NCBI RefSeq assembly: GCF_004348345.1
Contig: NZ_SMJZ01000006.1
Location: forward strand, 1-64,000
Direction of reading: 5' to 3'
Origin: Nonomuraea longispora
GTDB taxonomy: Bacteria > Actinomycetota > Actinomycetes > Streptosporangiales > Streptosporangiaceae
Length of the DNA stretch: 64,000 bases
Position 1 is the stretch's first letter, and each line of letters starts with the position of its first letter. The notes beneath the pieces were generated by a model. It was not told the origin of the DNA. It made no database searches and saw nothing but the letters and a program-made list of their open reading frames with translations. This document shows positions 54,696 through 63,948 of the stretch, piece after piece. Made by a program: the position numbers and the translations under genes.

Positions 54696-55541
54696 ATGGC
54701 CCGTCCCCTCATACTGCTCGCACTCGCGGTGGCGGTCGTTGGCTGCGCACCCGTTGAGGACACGGCGGCCGCCCCGACCACGTCCACCGCCTGCGCCAAG
54801 GAGCAGCTCCAGCTCGTCACCCCCGGCAAGCTGACCGTCGGCACCGACAAGCCGGCCTACGAGCCGTGGTTCAAGGACGACGACCCGGGCAACGGCCAGG
54901 GGTTCGAGAGCGCGGTGGCGTTCGCCGTGGCGGGGGAGCTCGGATTCGACCGCACCGAGGTGCAGTGGAACACGGTCAAGTTCGACTCGGCGTACGCGCC
55001 GGGCAAGAAGCAGTTCGACTTCGACATCAACCAGGTGTCCATCACGCCTGACCGGGCCAAGGCGGTCGACTTCAGCAAGGGCTACTACACGGTCAAGCAG
55101 GCCGTGGTGGCGGTCGACGGGAGCAAGGTGGCGGGGGCGAAGAGCCTGGCCGAGCTGAAGGACGCGAAGATCGGCGTACAGGTGGGGACGACCTCGCTCG
55201 ACGCGGTCAAGAGCGTCATCCAGCCCGGCAAGGACCCCAACGTCTACAACGAGCAGGTGGACGCCGTGAACGCGCTGAAGAACAAGCAGGTGGACGCGAT
55301 CGTCGTCGATCTGCCGACGGCGTTCTACGTGACGTCCGCGCAGGTGGAGAACGCCAAGATCGTGGGCCAGTTCAGCTCGACGGGCGGCACGCCGGAGGAG
55401 TTCGGGCTGGTCATGGAGAAGGGCAGCCCGCTCAGGTCCTGCGTGGACAAGGCCGTGGACACGTTGAAGTCGAAGGGTGAGCTGGCCAGAATCGAGCAGG
55501 AGTGGCTCGGTTCGGCGGCGGGCGCGCCCGAGCTGAAGTGA
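54696..55541 (+). CDS. Amino-acid ABC transporter substrate-binding lipoprotein
   Basis: The 281-residue protein has a lipoprotein signal (ARPLILLALAVAVVGC, lipobox VVGC) and the family-3 solute-binding fold: KLTVGTDKPAYEPWF, then FDFDINQVSITPDRAKAVDF and LKDAKIGVQVGTTSLDAVK. It would bind a polar amino acid outside the membrane and pass it to the permease encoded eight bases downstream. The ligand cannot be read from sequence. Confidence 0.92.
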   Translation: MARPLILLALAVAVVGCAPVEDTAAAPTTSTACAKEQLQLVTPGKLTVGTDKPAYEPWFKDDDPGNGQGFESAVAFAVAGELGFDRTEVQWNTVKFDSAYAPGKKQFDFDINQVSITPDRAKAVDFSKGYYTVKQAVVAVDGSKVAGAKSLAELKDAKIGVQVGTTSLDAVKSVIQPGKDPNVYNEQVDAVNALKNKQVDAIVVDLPTAFYVTSAQVENAKIVGQFSSTGGTPEEFGLVMEKGSPLRSCVDKAVDTLKSKGELARIEQEWLGSAAGAPELK

Positions 55542-55548
55542 TGCCGTG

Positions 55549-56388
55549 GTGAGCAAGTGGGTCAAGTCGGAGCGGCAGGCCGAGCGCGAGCGCATGCGCA
55601 GGTCGCGCAGCCGCCGCACGGCCTCCATCGCGACGGCTTCGACGGTCGTCTTCGTCGTCATGGTGGGGTGGATCGTGACGAGCTCGCCGGGCTGGCCGCG
55701 GGTGAGGGAGACGTTCTTCGACTTCGGCGAGTTCCGCGAGGCGCTGCCCGACGTGCTGGACGGGTTTCTGCTCAACATCAAGATGTTCCTGATCGCCGAG
55801 CCGCTGATCCTCGTCGTGGGGCTGCTGGTGGCGCTGGCGAGGGGCATCAGGACGCCCGCGTTCTTCCCGATCCGGGCGCTGGCCACGCTCTACACCGACG
55901 TCTTCCGCGGCGTGCCGACAATCCTGGTGATCTACCTGGTGGGGTTCGGGCTGCCGGCCCTGCGGTTGCAGGGCATTCCCACCGACCTGGCCACGCTGGG
56001 CATCATCGCGCTGACCCTCTCCTACGGCGCGTACGTGGCGGAGGTGTTCCGCTCGGGCATCGAGTCGATCCATCCCAGCCAGGTGGCCGCGGCCCGCTCC
56101 CTCGGGCTGAGCCACGGCAAGGCCATGCGGTTCGTGGTGTTGCCGCAGGCGACCCGCAGGGTGGTGCCGCCGCTGCTGAACGACTTCGTCTCGCTGCAGA
56201 AGGACACGGCGCTGGTGGCCACCATCGGACCGCTGGAGGCGCTTCGGCAGGCGCAGATCCACGCGGCCAGCACGTTCAACTACACGCCCTACCTCGCCGC
56301 CGCGCTGCTGTTCATCCTGCTCACCATCCCCATGGCCAGGTTCACCGACCATCTGGCCGCACGTACGCGCAGGAGGCGTGGCGTATGA
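55549..56388 (+). CDS. Amino-acid ABC transporter permease (HisM type)
   Basis: The 279-residue protein has a basic cytoplasmic N-terminus (RQAERERMRRSRSRRTAS) and about five helices. The ABC-contacting EAA loop is EVFRSGIESIHPSQVAAARS, followed by LGLSHGKAM. Starts are possible at two adjacent GTG codons, 55546 and 55549. Its stop overlaps the ATPase start (ATGA). A single permease gene implies a homodimer. Confidence 0.92.
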   Translation: MSKWVKSERQAERERMRRSRSRRTASIATASTVVFVVMVGWIVTSSPGWPRVRETFFDFGEFREALPDVLDGFLLNIKMFLIAEPLILVVGLLVALARGIRTPAFFPIRALATLYTDVFRGVPTILVIYLVGFGLPALRLQGIPTDLATLGIIALTLSYGAYVAEVFRSGIESIHPSQVAAARSLGLSHGKAMRFVVLPQATRRVVPPLLNDFVSLQKDTALVATIGPLEALRQAQIHAASTFNYTPYLAAALLFILLTIPMARFTDHLAARTRRRRGV

Positions 56389-57128
56389 GCGTCCTCTCGA
56401 TCGACGGGGTGTGGAAGACCTTCGGCGGGCACAGCGTGCTGCGCGGCATCGACCTGGAGGTCGAGGCGCACGAGGTGGTCAGCCTGATCGGCGCGTCGGG
56501 TTCGGGCAAGTCCACGCTGCTGCGCTGCGTCAACCTGCTGGAGACCGTGGACGACGGCACGATCCACCTCGACGGCGACGAGATCACCGATCCGCGCGTG
56601 AACGTCGACGACGTGCGCAAGCGGCTGGGCATCGTGTTCCAGGCGTTCAACCTGTTCCCGCACATGACCGTGCTCGACAACGTCACGCTGGCGCCCCGGC
56701 AGGTGCACCGGGTGGCCAGGGGGCCGGCGGAGGAGCAGGCGCACGACCTGCTGGCCAGGTTCGGGCTGGCGGACAAGGCGCGGGCCTACCCCGACCAGCT
56801 CTCCGGCGGCCAGCAGCAGCGGGTGGCGATCATCAGGGCGCTGGCCACCCAGCCGCGGCTGATGTTGCTCGACGAGGTCACCTCGGCGCTCGACCCGGAG
56901 CTGGTGGTGGAGGTGCTGGGCATCATCAGGGAGCTCAAGGACGCGGGCATGACGATGATCCTCACCACCCACGAGATGGGCTTCTGCCGGGACATCTCGG
57001 ACACGGTCTGCTTCCTCGACGGGGGTGTGCTGTTGGAGAAGGGCCCGCCCGAGAAGATCTTCAACGAGCCGGAGAACGCGCGCACCCGGGAGTTCCTGAG
57101 CAGTGTGCTGGAATCGGGACGGTTCTGA
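56385..57128 (+). CDS. Amino-acid ABC transporter ATP-binding protein (GlnQ/HisP type)
   Basis: The 247-residue ATPase has Walker A GASGSGKST, Q-loop VFQAFNLFPHMTVL, signature LSGGQQQR, Walker B LMLLDEVTSALD and H-loop THEMGF. It powers the import system with the two upstream genes. Its stop lies only four bases from the stop of the convergent APC permease gene. Confidence 0.95.
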   Translation: MSVLSIDGVWKTFGGHSVLRGIDLEVEAHEVVSLIGASGSGKSTLLRCVNLLETVDDGTIHLDGDEITDPRVNVDDVRKRLGIVFQAFNLFPHMTVLDNVTLAPRQVHRVARGPAEEQAHDLLARFGLADKARAYPDQLSGGQQQRVAIIRALATQPRLMLLDEVTSALDPELVVEVLGIIRELKDAGMTMILTTHEMGFCRDISDTVCFLDGGVLLEKGPPEKIFNEPENARTREFLSSVLESGRF

Positions 57129-57132
57129 GAGG

Positions 57133-58605
57133 TCAGCGCCGGTGCCGTCCGCGGGACGGCTCGACGGGGTCGCGGGGGCGGGCCAGCACACTGTGGCGGC
57201 GGCCGTACACGAGGTAGACCAGCAGGCCGAAGGCCATCCACAGGACGAACCACGCCCAGGTCTGCACCCGCAGGTTGACCATGAGCCAGAGGGTGGCGAC
57301 CAGCGAGAGCGCGGGCAGCACGGGTGAGAGCGGCACCCGGAAGCCGCGCTCCAGGCCGGGCATGCGCCGCCGCATCACGATCACGCCCGCCGAGACGAAC
57401 AGGAACGCGAACAGCGCGCCGATCACGACGAACTCCTGCATCGTGAGCACCGGCACGAACTCGGCGAGCAGGATCGCCACGAAGCCGATCAGCAGCGTCA
57501 CCCTGGTGGGCGTGTGGTAGCGGCGGCTGACCGACGCCAGCCCGCGGGGGATCAGCCCGTCGCGGGCCATGGAGAACAGCACCCGCGTCTGCCCCACGAT
57601 CAGCACCAGGATCACGGTCGTCAGGCCGAGCACCGCTCCCACGTCGATGACGTGCACCATCCAGTCGACGCCCGCCGTACGGAACGCGCTGGACAGCGGC
57701 GCCTCCACCGAGATCCGCGTGTACGACACCATGCCCACCATGACGAGGGCGACCGCGAGGTAGATGACCGTGGTGAGCACCAGGCTGCGGATCATGCCCC
57801 TGGGCACGGCTTCGGAGGCGTTCACGGTCTCTTCGGCCGCGGTGGCGACCACGTCGAACCCGATGTACGCGAACGCGATGGCCGAGGCCGCCGCGAAGAT
57901 GCCGAACCAGCCGAACGCCTGGCTCTCACCTACCACGATCTCCAGCACGGTGGCCGGCGGGGTCGGCAGCGACCTGGGCGGCACGTAGAACTCGCCGATG
58001 TTCGCCACGTCGACCTGGGTCAGGCCGACGACGATCACCGCGCCGACGGCCACCAGCTTGGCCGACACCATGATCCACAGTGCCCGCAGTCCGACCCGCG
58101 CGCCGAGTGCGACGATGCCGGTGAGCGTCAGCAGGATCACCAGCACCAGCACGTCGCCGACGAGTTCGGGGTTCGGTACGCGCACGCCGAAGGCGGTGAC
58201 GGCCCCGACCGTGATAGCGGCCCACGCCCTGGCCACCACTGCCGCGGCGAACTGCAGCTCCAGGATGAGCGCCCAGCCGATGATCCACGCCCAGACCTCG
58301 CCGAAGATGACGTACGTGAAGGTGTAGGCGCTGCCGGAGGCCGGCATCGTGGACGCCAGTTCGGCGTAGCACAGGCAGGCGAGCAGGCACGCGATCCCCG
58401 CGATCATGAACGAGAGGATCACGCCGGGACCCGCCGTGGTGGCGGCCTGCCGGCCGGCGATGCTGAAGATGCCCGCACCGATCATCACGCCGAACCCGAG
58501 CACCACGAGATCGGCCGGGCGGTAGACCTCGGCCAGGCTGTGCCGGGCGCCGGTGCGCAGCCCGCGCGCCTCAGAAGGAGGCAGTCGTCGCAGAATCGTG
58601 GACAC
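57133..58605 (-). CDS. APC family amino-acid permease
   Basis: The protein has about 490 residues and 12-13 helices. The family motif is near the first helix (LVVLGFGVMIGAGIFSIAGR), followed by GPGVILSFMIAGIACLLACLCYAEL and the FAYIGFDVVATAAEET segment. It resembles the cationic amino-acid transporter subgroup. The GTG at 58605 follows GAGGGG; a longer frame to 58635 is possible. The neighbouring ABC importer is also for amino acids, but the two are convergent. Confidence 0.9.
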   Translation of the reverse strand: MSTILRRLPPSEARGLRTGARHSLAEVYRPADLVVLGFGVMIGAGIFSIAGRQAATTAGPGVILSFMIAGIACLLACLCYAELASTMPASGSAYTFTYVIFGEVWAWIIGWALILELQFAAAVVARAWAAITVGAVTAFGVRVPNPELVGDVLVLVILLTLTGIVALGARVGLRALWIMVSAKLVAVGAVIVVGLTQVDVANIGEFYVPPRSLPTPPATVLEIVVGESQAFGWFGIFAAASAIAFAYIGFDVVATAAEETVNASEAVPRGMIRSLVLTTVIYLAVALVMVGMVSYTRISVEAPLSSAFRTAGVDWMVHVIDVGAVLGLTTVILVLIVGQTRVLFSMARDGLIPRGLASVSRRYHTPTRVTLLIGFVAILLAEFVPVLTMQEFVVIGALFAFLFVSAGVIVMRRRMPGLERGFRVPLSPVLPALSLVATLWLMVNLRVQTWAWFVLWMAFGLLVYLVYGRRHSVLARPRDPVEPSRGRHRR

Positions 58606-58670
58606 GGAACACCCCTCAGGGACCTCGCCCACCATGTCTCACCACGTGGATGAGGGCAAGCACGGGCAGG

Positions 58671-59972
58671 TCACGCCCCTGTCACCAGCCAGGCAGTGCC
58701 GGCGGCCCGGCGTACCAGGGTGATCAGGCGCGCGAACATCCACACCCCGAGCGCGCACCAGAGAGCGACCACGCCGAAACCGGTGGCGAGAAATGCGGCC
58801 GGCAGGTAGGCCAGTGTCGTCCACACCCCCGCCCACGCGAGGTAGCGCTGGTCGCCCGCGCCGATCAGCACGCCGTCCAGCACGAACACCACCCCGCACA
58901 CCGGCTGGAACAGCGCGACCGGCCACAACACGGCCAGCAGCAGCCCGGCGACCGCGGGATCGGCGTCGAACAGCCCGGGCAGCAGCGGCCGCGCCGCGAG
59001 CACGAGCCCGCCGAGCGCGATGCCCGACCAGATGCCCCACTGGACCATGCGTCTGGTGGCGTCCTTGGTGGCGGCGACGTCGCCGGCGCCGAGCGAACGC
59101 CCCGTGATGGCCTGCCCGGCGATGGCGATGGCGTCGAGGGCGAAGGCGAGCAGCGTCCAGACCTGGGTGGCGATGGCGAACGCGGCCAGATGGGCCTGGC
59201 CCATCCTGGTGGCGACCATGGTGGCCACCAGCAGCACGACGCGCAGACATATCGTACGGATGAGCAGCGCGGCCCCCGCCGTGCCCGCCTGCCGGAGCCC
59301 TTCGAGGCGGGGCGTCAGCGCCGTACCGAGCCGCAGCGCCCCTCTGACCACCACGACGAGATAGACGGCGGCGCCCAGCGTCTGCGCCAGCACGGTGCCC
59401 CAGGCCGACCCGGCGATGCCCCACCCCAGGCCCAGCACGAACCAGGCGTTGAGCGCCGCGTTCAGCGCGAACGAGCCCACGGCCACCACCAGCGGCGTCA
59501 CCGTGTCCTGCAGCCCGCGCAGCACGCCGGTGCCCGCCAGAACGACCAGCATCCCGGGCGCGCCGAGCAGGCTGATCCGCAGGTACGTCACCGCCTGCGC
59601 GCTCTGTTCCTGCGCCGCCCCGAACACCTCCACGATGGCCGGCGCGAGCGGCCAGCACACGGCGATGAGCGCCACGCCGATGCCCAGCGCCAGCCAGATC
59701 CCGTCCACGCCGCTGCGCATGGCTCGATCGTGGTTGCCGGCGCCGCTCTGGCGTGCCACGGAGGCCGTGGTGCCGTACGCGAGGAACACACAGAGGTTGA
59801 CCAGCGTGGTGAGGACCGCGCCCGCCACCCCCAGCGCGCCCACCGCCGTGGTGCCCAGGCCGTGTCCCACGATGGCGTAGTCGGCCAGCAGGAACAGCGG
59901 TTCGGCGACCAGTGCGCCGAACGCGGGCACGGCCAGCCGCAGGATCTCCCGGTCTCTGGCGGTAATGGGCAT
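58671..59972 (-). CDS. MATE family efflux transporter (DinF type)
   Basis: The protein has 433 residues from the ATG at 59972 and 12 helices. The start DREILRLAVPAFGALVAEPLFLLADYAIVG and the repeat half around AFALDAIAIAGQAITGRSLG are typical of the DinF branch. It would export cationic compounds in exchange for Na+ or H+. A MATE gene beside dnaB is conserved in Streptomyces. It diverges from dnaB over a 280-base gap with DnaA boxes. Confidence 0.92.
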   Translation of the reverse strand: MPITARDREILRLAVPAFGALVAEPLFLLADYAIVGHGLGTTAVGALGVAGAVLTTLVNLCVFLAYGTTASVARQSGAGNHDRAMRSGVDGIWLALGIGVALIAVCWPLAPAIVEVFGAAQEQSAQAVTYLRISLLGAPGMLVVLAGTGVLRGLQDTVTPLVVAVGSFALNAALNAWFVLGLGWGIAGSAWGTVLAQTLGAAVYLVVVVRGALRLGTALTPRLEGLRQAGTAGAALLIRTICLRVVLLVATMVATRMGQAHLAAFAIATQVWTLLAFALDAIAIAGQAITGRSLGAGDVAATKDATRRMVQWGIWSGIALGGLVLAARPLLPGLFDADPAVAGLLLAVLWPVALFQPVCGVVFVLDGVLIGAGDQRYLAWAGVWTTLAYLPAAFLATGFGVVALWCALGVWMFARLITLVRRAAGTAWLVTGA

Positions 59973-60080
59973 TGCTCCATTATGGGCCTTACACGGCATG
60001 TCGGGAAAACTTTCTTCCCTCCACAGTCGGTGGACAGTCTTTGCCCAGGTCAGGATGGGTTCGGTGAAGACCCGAAAAGG

Positions 60081-60156
60081 TTATCCACAGCCCCGTCCAC
60101 AGGCCTTTCACAGGCTGGGGGCGACAGTGCACAGCTTGACCACAACGTTGTCCACA
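60081..60156. promoter_or_regulatory. DnaA-box group upstream of dnaB
   Basis: TTATCCACA at 60081-60089 and TTGTCCACA at 60148-60156 are perfect boxes on the same strand. CCGTCCACA (60093) and further near matches lie between. The group is 97 to 172 bases before the dnaB ATG and could let DnaA control helicase expression. Confidence 0.6.
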
Positions 60157-60252
60157 GGCCACGTTGCCGACTGACCGCGACTCCGAGAAACTGTCAGACC
60201 GGTCGACTACAAGTGGGGGTGGTGCGACCACCTGCGAGGTTGAGGGGGCGCA

Positions 60253-63200
60253 ATGAGCATTGACGAGGAGACCGGTGGCGCTGGCCCAGGTTTCGAGCGC
60301 ACCCCGCCGCACAACATCGACGCGGAGCAGTCGGTGCTGGGCGGCATGCTCCTGTCGAAAGACGCCATCGCCGACGTCGTCGAGATCCTGCGTTCCGACG
60401 ACTTCTACCGCCCCGCGCACCAGATGGTCTACGACGTCATCACCGACCTCTACGGCAGGGGCGAGCCCGCCGACGCCGTCACCGTCTTCGACGAGCTGCA
60501 GAAACGCGGCGAGATGGCCAGGGTCGGCGGCGCCGCCTACCTCCACACCCTCACGGCCGTCGTCCCCACCGCCGCCAACGCCGGCTACTACGCGAAGATC
60601 GTCCGGGAGCAGGCCATCCTGCGCCGTCTCATCGAGGCCGGCACCCGCATCGTCTCCTTCGGTTACGGCGGCCAGAACGAAGAGGTCGACGACCTCGTCG
60701 ACCGCGCCCAGGCCGAGATCTACCAGGTCACCGAGCGCCGCACGTCCGAGGACTACGCGCCGCTGGCCGACATCATGCCCGGCGCACTCGACGAGTTGGA
60801 GGCCATCGGCAGCCGCGGCGGCCAGATGGTCGGCGTGCCCACCGGATTCCAGGACCTCGACCAGCTCACCAACGGCCTCCACCCCGGGCAGATGATCGTC
60901 GTCGCCGCCCGCCCGGCCATCGGGAAGGCGCTCGCGCTCGACACCCCGCTGCCCACGCCTACGGGCTGGACGACGATGGGTGAGGTCAGGGTCGGCGATC
61001 AGCTGATCGGAGCCGACGGACGCCCGACGCGGGTGGTCGCCGCAACGGACATCATGTACGCCCGGCCGTGCTACGAGGTGGAGTTCAGCGACGGCACCGT
61101 GATCGTCGCGGACGCTCAGCACCAGTGGCGCACCACCACCCGCGCGTCCAGGCGGGCCGCGCACGTCCACTGGTCCGGCACAGCGGTGGAGGAAGCCCGC
61201 CGGTCGGCTTGTACGGAGCCTGACAAGCAGGTCACTCACCGCGAAGCGCTCGCGGTCGTGGGGGACACGTTCCGGTCCGTCGGCAAGATCCCTGCCCGCG
61301 TGGGCGGGCCGGTCCGCACCGGCTACGTACGACACCTCCCCGCCTACCCGGCGGCGGAGCGTGTGACGACGCCGAAGTACGCAGCCCTGACGGCAGAGCA
61401 CAAGAGCGTGGTCACCACCGAGGAGATCGCGGCTTCGTTGCGCTGTGGGTCTGACCACCGGCCCAACCACGCGGTGGCGGTCGCGGCGCCCTTCGACCTC
61501 GCGCCACAGGATGTGCCGCTGCCGCCGTACGCGCTCGGCGTCTGGCTCGGTGACGGCGAGAGCGCGGCGGCACGCTTCACCACGACCGACCCTGAGATCA
61601 TCGCCCATCTGAGGGCCGAAGGGCTGCGCATCACGCGGGCGGGCTCCACCATCACCTATCGCATGAGTCTTCCCGTGGCGGCGCCGACGTGTCCTGATCG
61701 TGGTCGGCCTACGAGCGGCCTGCGATATGGAACCGTTGAGGGCATTCTGCGTACGCTCGGAGTCCTCCGTGACAAGCACATCCCGCCGGTCTACCTGCGT
61801 GCGTCGGAGCAGCAGAGGCGTGAACTGCTGGCCGGCCTGCTCGACACCGGCGGTGATGTCGGCGCAGCCGGGCGGATCCGGCTCGCGCTGACGAACCGAA
61901 GCCTCGCCCATGACGCTTTCGAGCTCGTCCTGAGCCTCGGCTACGAGGCCACCATGCGGACGAAGCCGGTCGACGGCCGGACCGAGTCCACCTGCTACGT
62001 GATCGACTTCACCACTCCCGACAAGGTCTTCCGGCTGTCCCGCAAGGCGTCCAGGCAGGTTGGCACGGCACAGCCGACCATGCTGGTCCGCTACATCGTC
62101 GACGTCCGCCCTGTCCCATCGCGCCCGGTCCGATGCGTTGAAGTGGACAACGCCGATCACATGTACCTTGCGAGCAGATCATGTATACCGACGCACAACA
62201 GCACGCTCGGTCTGGATTTCGCCCGGTCTGCGGCTATCAAGCACGGGATGGCCACGGTCATCTTCTCGCTGGAGATGTCCCGCAACGAGATCACCATGCG
62301 CCTGCTGTCCGCCGAGGCCCGCGTGGCGCTGCACGCCATGCGCTCCGGCATGATGGGCGACGACGACTGGACCCGCCTGGCCCGCCGCATGAGCGAGGTG
62401 GCGGAGGCGCCGCTGTTCATCGACGACTCGCCCAACATGTCGATGATGGAGATCCGGGCCAAGTGCCGGCGGCTCAAGCAACGTAACGACCTGAGATTCG
62501 TGGTCATCGACTACCTCCAGCTGATGAGCTCGCCGAAGCGGGTCGAGAGCCGCCAGAACGAAGTCTCCGAAATCTCCCGTGCCATCAAGCTGCTGGCCAA
62601 GGAGCTCGAGGTGCCCGTCATCGCGATCTCCCAGCTCAACCGAGGCCCCGAACAACGCACCGACAAACGCCCACAGGTGTCCGACCTGAGGGAGTCGGGC
62701 TGTTTGACTGCAGATACTCGCATTCTTCGGGCCGACACCGGCGCGGAGGCGTCGCTGGGCGATCTGCTGGAGTCGGGGGCGCGTGACATTCCGGTGTGGT
62801 CCCTTGACGAGAGGCTCCGGCTTGTCCCGCGGACCATGACCCACGTGTTCTCCAGCGGTGTGAAGGACGTCTTCCGGCTGCGGTTGAAGTCCGGCTCGGA
62901 GATCACAGCGACGGCCAACCACCCTTTCATGACCTACGACGGGTGGCGGCCCCTTGGCGAGCTTCGGCCTGGAGTGCGGCTTGCTGTTCCACGGCACGTC
63001 TCAGCACCTCAGAAGCTTCAGGAGTGGCGGGAGGACGAGGTCGTCCTGCTCGCCCACATGATCGGCGACGGATCCTTCGCCAGGCGGCAGCCGATCGGTC
63101 CTCGCAGCCACGAGAAATTCGTCCCTGACGGAGTTTTCTCACTTCCGACGCGGCAGGTCGCCCTGTTCCTGCGGCACCTGTGGGCAACCGATGGGTGCAT

Positions 63201-63948
63201 CTGGTGGGACGACAAGGTGGGGCAGGCGAGGATCTACTATGCCTCGACGAGCCGGCGACTGGTCGATGACGTCGCACGACTGCTTCTGCGGTGCAACGTG
63301 ATGGCTCGCGTCAAAGAGGTGCGAAAGGGCAACCACTGGCCGTGCCATCAGTTGTTCGTCTACGGTGTGGAGAACCAGCTCCGGTTCTTGAAGGAGGTGG
63401 GGGCGCACGGCGAGCGTTCGAAGCAGGCCGATCGATGCATCACTCTCCTCCAGGAGATCAAGCGTGATGCCAATGTCGACACGGTTCCGCGTGACGTCTG
63501 GGGCCGCGTTCGAGGCGTTCTGGCAGAACGAAGCGTGAGTCATCGCCAGTTCTGCGGCAGCACGCTGGGGAAGCATGCACCGACTCGGGGACGGCTGGGC
63601 GAGGTGGCTGCAATTCTCGGCGATTCCGATCTCGAGATGTTGGCGACGAACGATGTGTTCTGGGACGAGATCGCCTCGATCGAACACCTGGGTGAGCAGC
63701 CGGTCTACGACGCCACGGTGCCAGGCACCCACAACTTCGTCGCGAATGGCATATCTGTCCACAACAGCATCGAGCAGGACGCCGACATGGTGATCCTTCT
63801 GCACCGGGAGGACGCGTACGAGCGGGAGTCGCCCAGGGCGGGCGAGGCCGACCTGATCGTGGCCAAGCACCGTAACGGCCCCACCGCCACCGTGACGGTG
63901 GCGTTCCAGGGCCACTACAGCCGCTTCGTCGACATGGCCCAGCACTAG
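60253..63948 (+). CDS. dnaB: Replicative DNA helicase DnaB with two inteins
   Basis: The 1231-residue precursor would splice to a 452-residue hexameric helicase. The N-terminal domain (DAEQSVLGGMLLSKDAIADV) and linker lead to the RecA-like domain. Intein 1 splits the P-loop, PAIGK|STLGLD. Intein 2 splits the later motif, DLRESG|SIEQDAD. The rejoined extein has Walker B FVVIDYLQLM and the arginine-rich C-terminus, with nothing missing. The joined length equals that of intein-free DnaB, so splicing should give an active enzyme. Without splicing the helicase is inactive, as ATP binding is broken. Confidence 0.96.
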   Translation: MSIDEETGGAGPGFERTPPHNIDAEQSVLGGMLLSKDAIADVVEILRSDDFYRPAHQMVYDVITDLYGRGEPADAVTVFDELQKRGEMARVGGAAYLHTLTAVVPTAANAGYYAKIVREQAILRRLIEAGTRIVSFGYGGQNEEVDDLVDRAQAEIYQVTERRTSEDYAPLADIMPGALDELEAIGSRGGQMVGVPTGFQDLDQLTNGLHPGQMIVVAARPAIGKALALDTPLPTPTGWTTMGEVRVGDQLIGADGRPTRVVAATDIMYARPCYEVEFSDGTVIVADAQHQWRTTTRASRRAAHVHWSGTAVEEARRSACTEPDKQVTHREALAVVGDTFRSVGKIPARVGGPVRTGYVRHLPAYPAAERVTTPKYAALTAEHKSVVTTEEIAASLRCGSDHRPNHAVAVAAPFDLAPQDVPLPPYALGVWLGDGESAAARFTTTDPEIIAHLRAEGLRITRAGSTITYRMSLPVAAPTCPDRGRPTSGLRYGTVEGILRTLGVLRDKHIPPVYLRASEQQRRELLAGLLDTGGDVGAAGRIRLALTNRSLAHDAFELVLSLGYEATMRTKPVDGRTESTCYVIDFTTPDKVFRLSRKASRQVGTAQPTMLVRYIVDVRPVPSRPVRCVEVDNADHMYLASRSCIPTHNSTLGLDFARSAAIKHGMATVIFSLEMSRNEITMRLLSAEARVALHAMRSGMMGDDDWTRLARRMSEVAEAPLFIDDSPNMSMMEIRAKCRRLKQRNDLRFVVIDYLQLMSSPKRVESRQNEVSEISRAIKLLAKELEVPVIAISQLNRGPEQRTDKRPQVSDLRESGCLTADTRILRADTGAEASLGDLLESGARDIPVWSLDERLRLVPRTMTHVFSSGVKDVFRLRLKSGSEITATANHPFMTYDGWRPLGELRPGVRLAVPRHVSAPQKLQEWREDEVVLLAHMIGDGSFARRQPIGPRSHEKFVPDGVFSLPTRQVALFLRHLWATDGCIWWDDKVGQARIYYASTSRRLVDDVARLLLRCNVMARVKEVRKGNHWPCHQLFVYGVENQLRFLKEVGAHGERSKQADRCITLLQEIKRDANVDTVPRDVWGRVRGVLAERSVSHRQFCGSTLGKHAPTRGRLGEVAAILGDSDLEMLATNDVFWDEIASIEHLGEQPVYDATVPGTHNFVANGISVHNSIEQDADMVILLHREDAYERESPRAGEADLIVAKHRNGPTATVTVAFQGHYSRFVDMAQH
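60928..62199 (+). other. DnaB intein 1, class 3 type, in the P-loop
   Basis: This 424-residue intein (precursor residues 226-649) begins with Ala, not Cys or Ser, and ends THN before Ser. The class 3 signature is present: Trp67 in QHQWRTT, Cys403 in VRCVEV in place of the usual Asp, and Thr422 just before HN. The cysteine at 403 would be the first nucleophile. A LAGLIDADG endonuclease lies in the middle; its first motif ALGVWLGDG is intact, but the second reads LAGLLDTGG, with Gly in place of the catalytic Asp, so cutting activity is probably lost. Confidence 0.9.
62701..63765 (+). other. DnaB intein 2, class 1 type, at the DLRESG site
   Basis: This 355-residue intein (precursor residues 817-1171) begins Cys (CLTADTRIL) and ends SVHN before Ser. 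It has the standard block B ATANHPF (TxxH) and block F VYDATVPGTHNFVA, so it splices by the usual class 1 route. Two endonuclease motifs, LLAHMIGDG and LRHLWATDG, keep both catalytic aspartates. The site matches that of the cyanobacterial Ssp DnaB intein. Base composition looks somewhat lower in G/C than the extein. Confidence 0.92.

Noticed and set aside
59989-62160. A 723-codon minus-strand frame over the start of dnaB and intein 1
   Set aside because: It covers the dnaB promoter region and coding strand of conserved motifs; no protein-like features.
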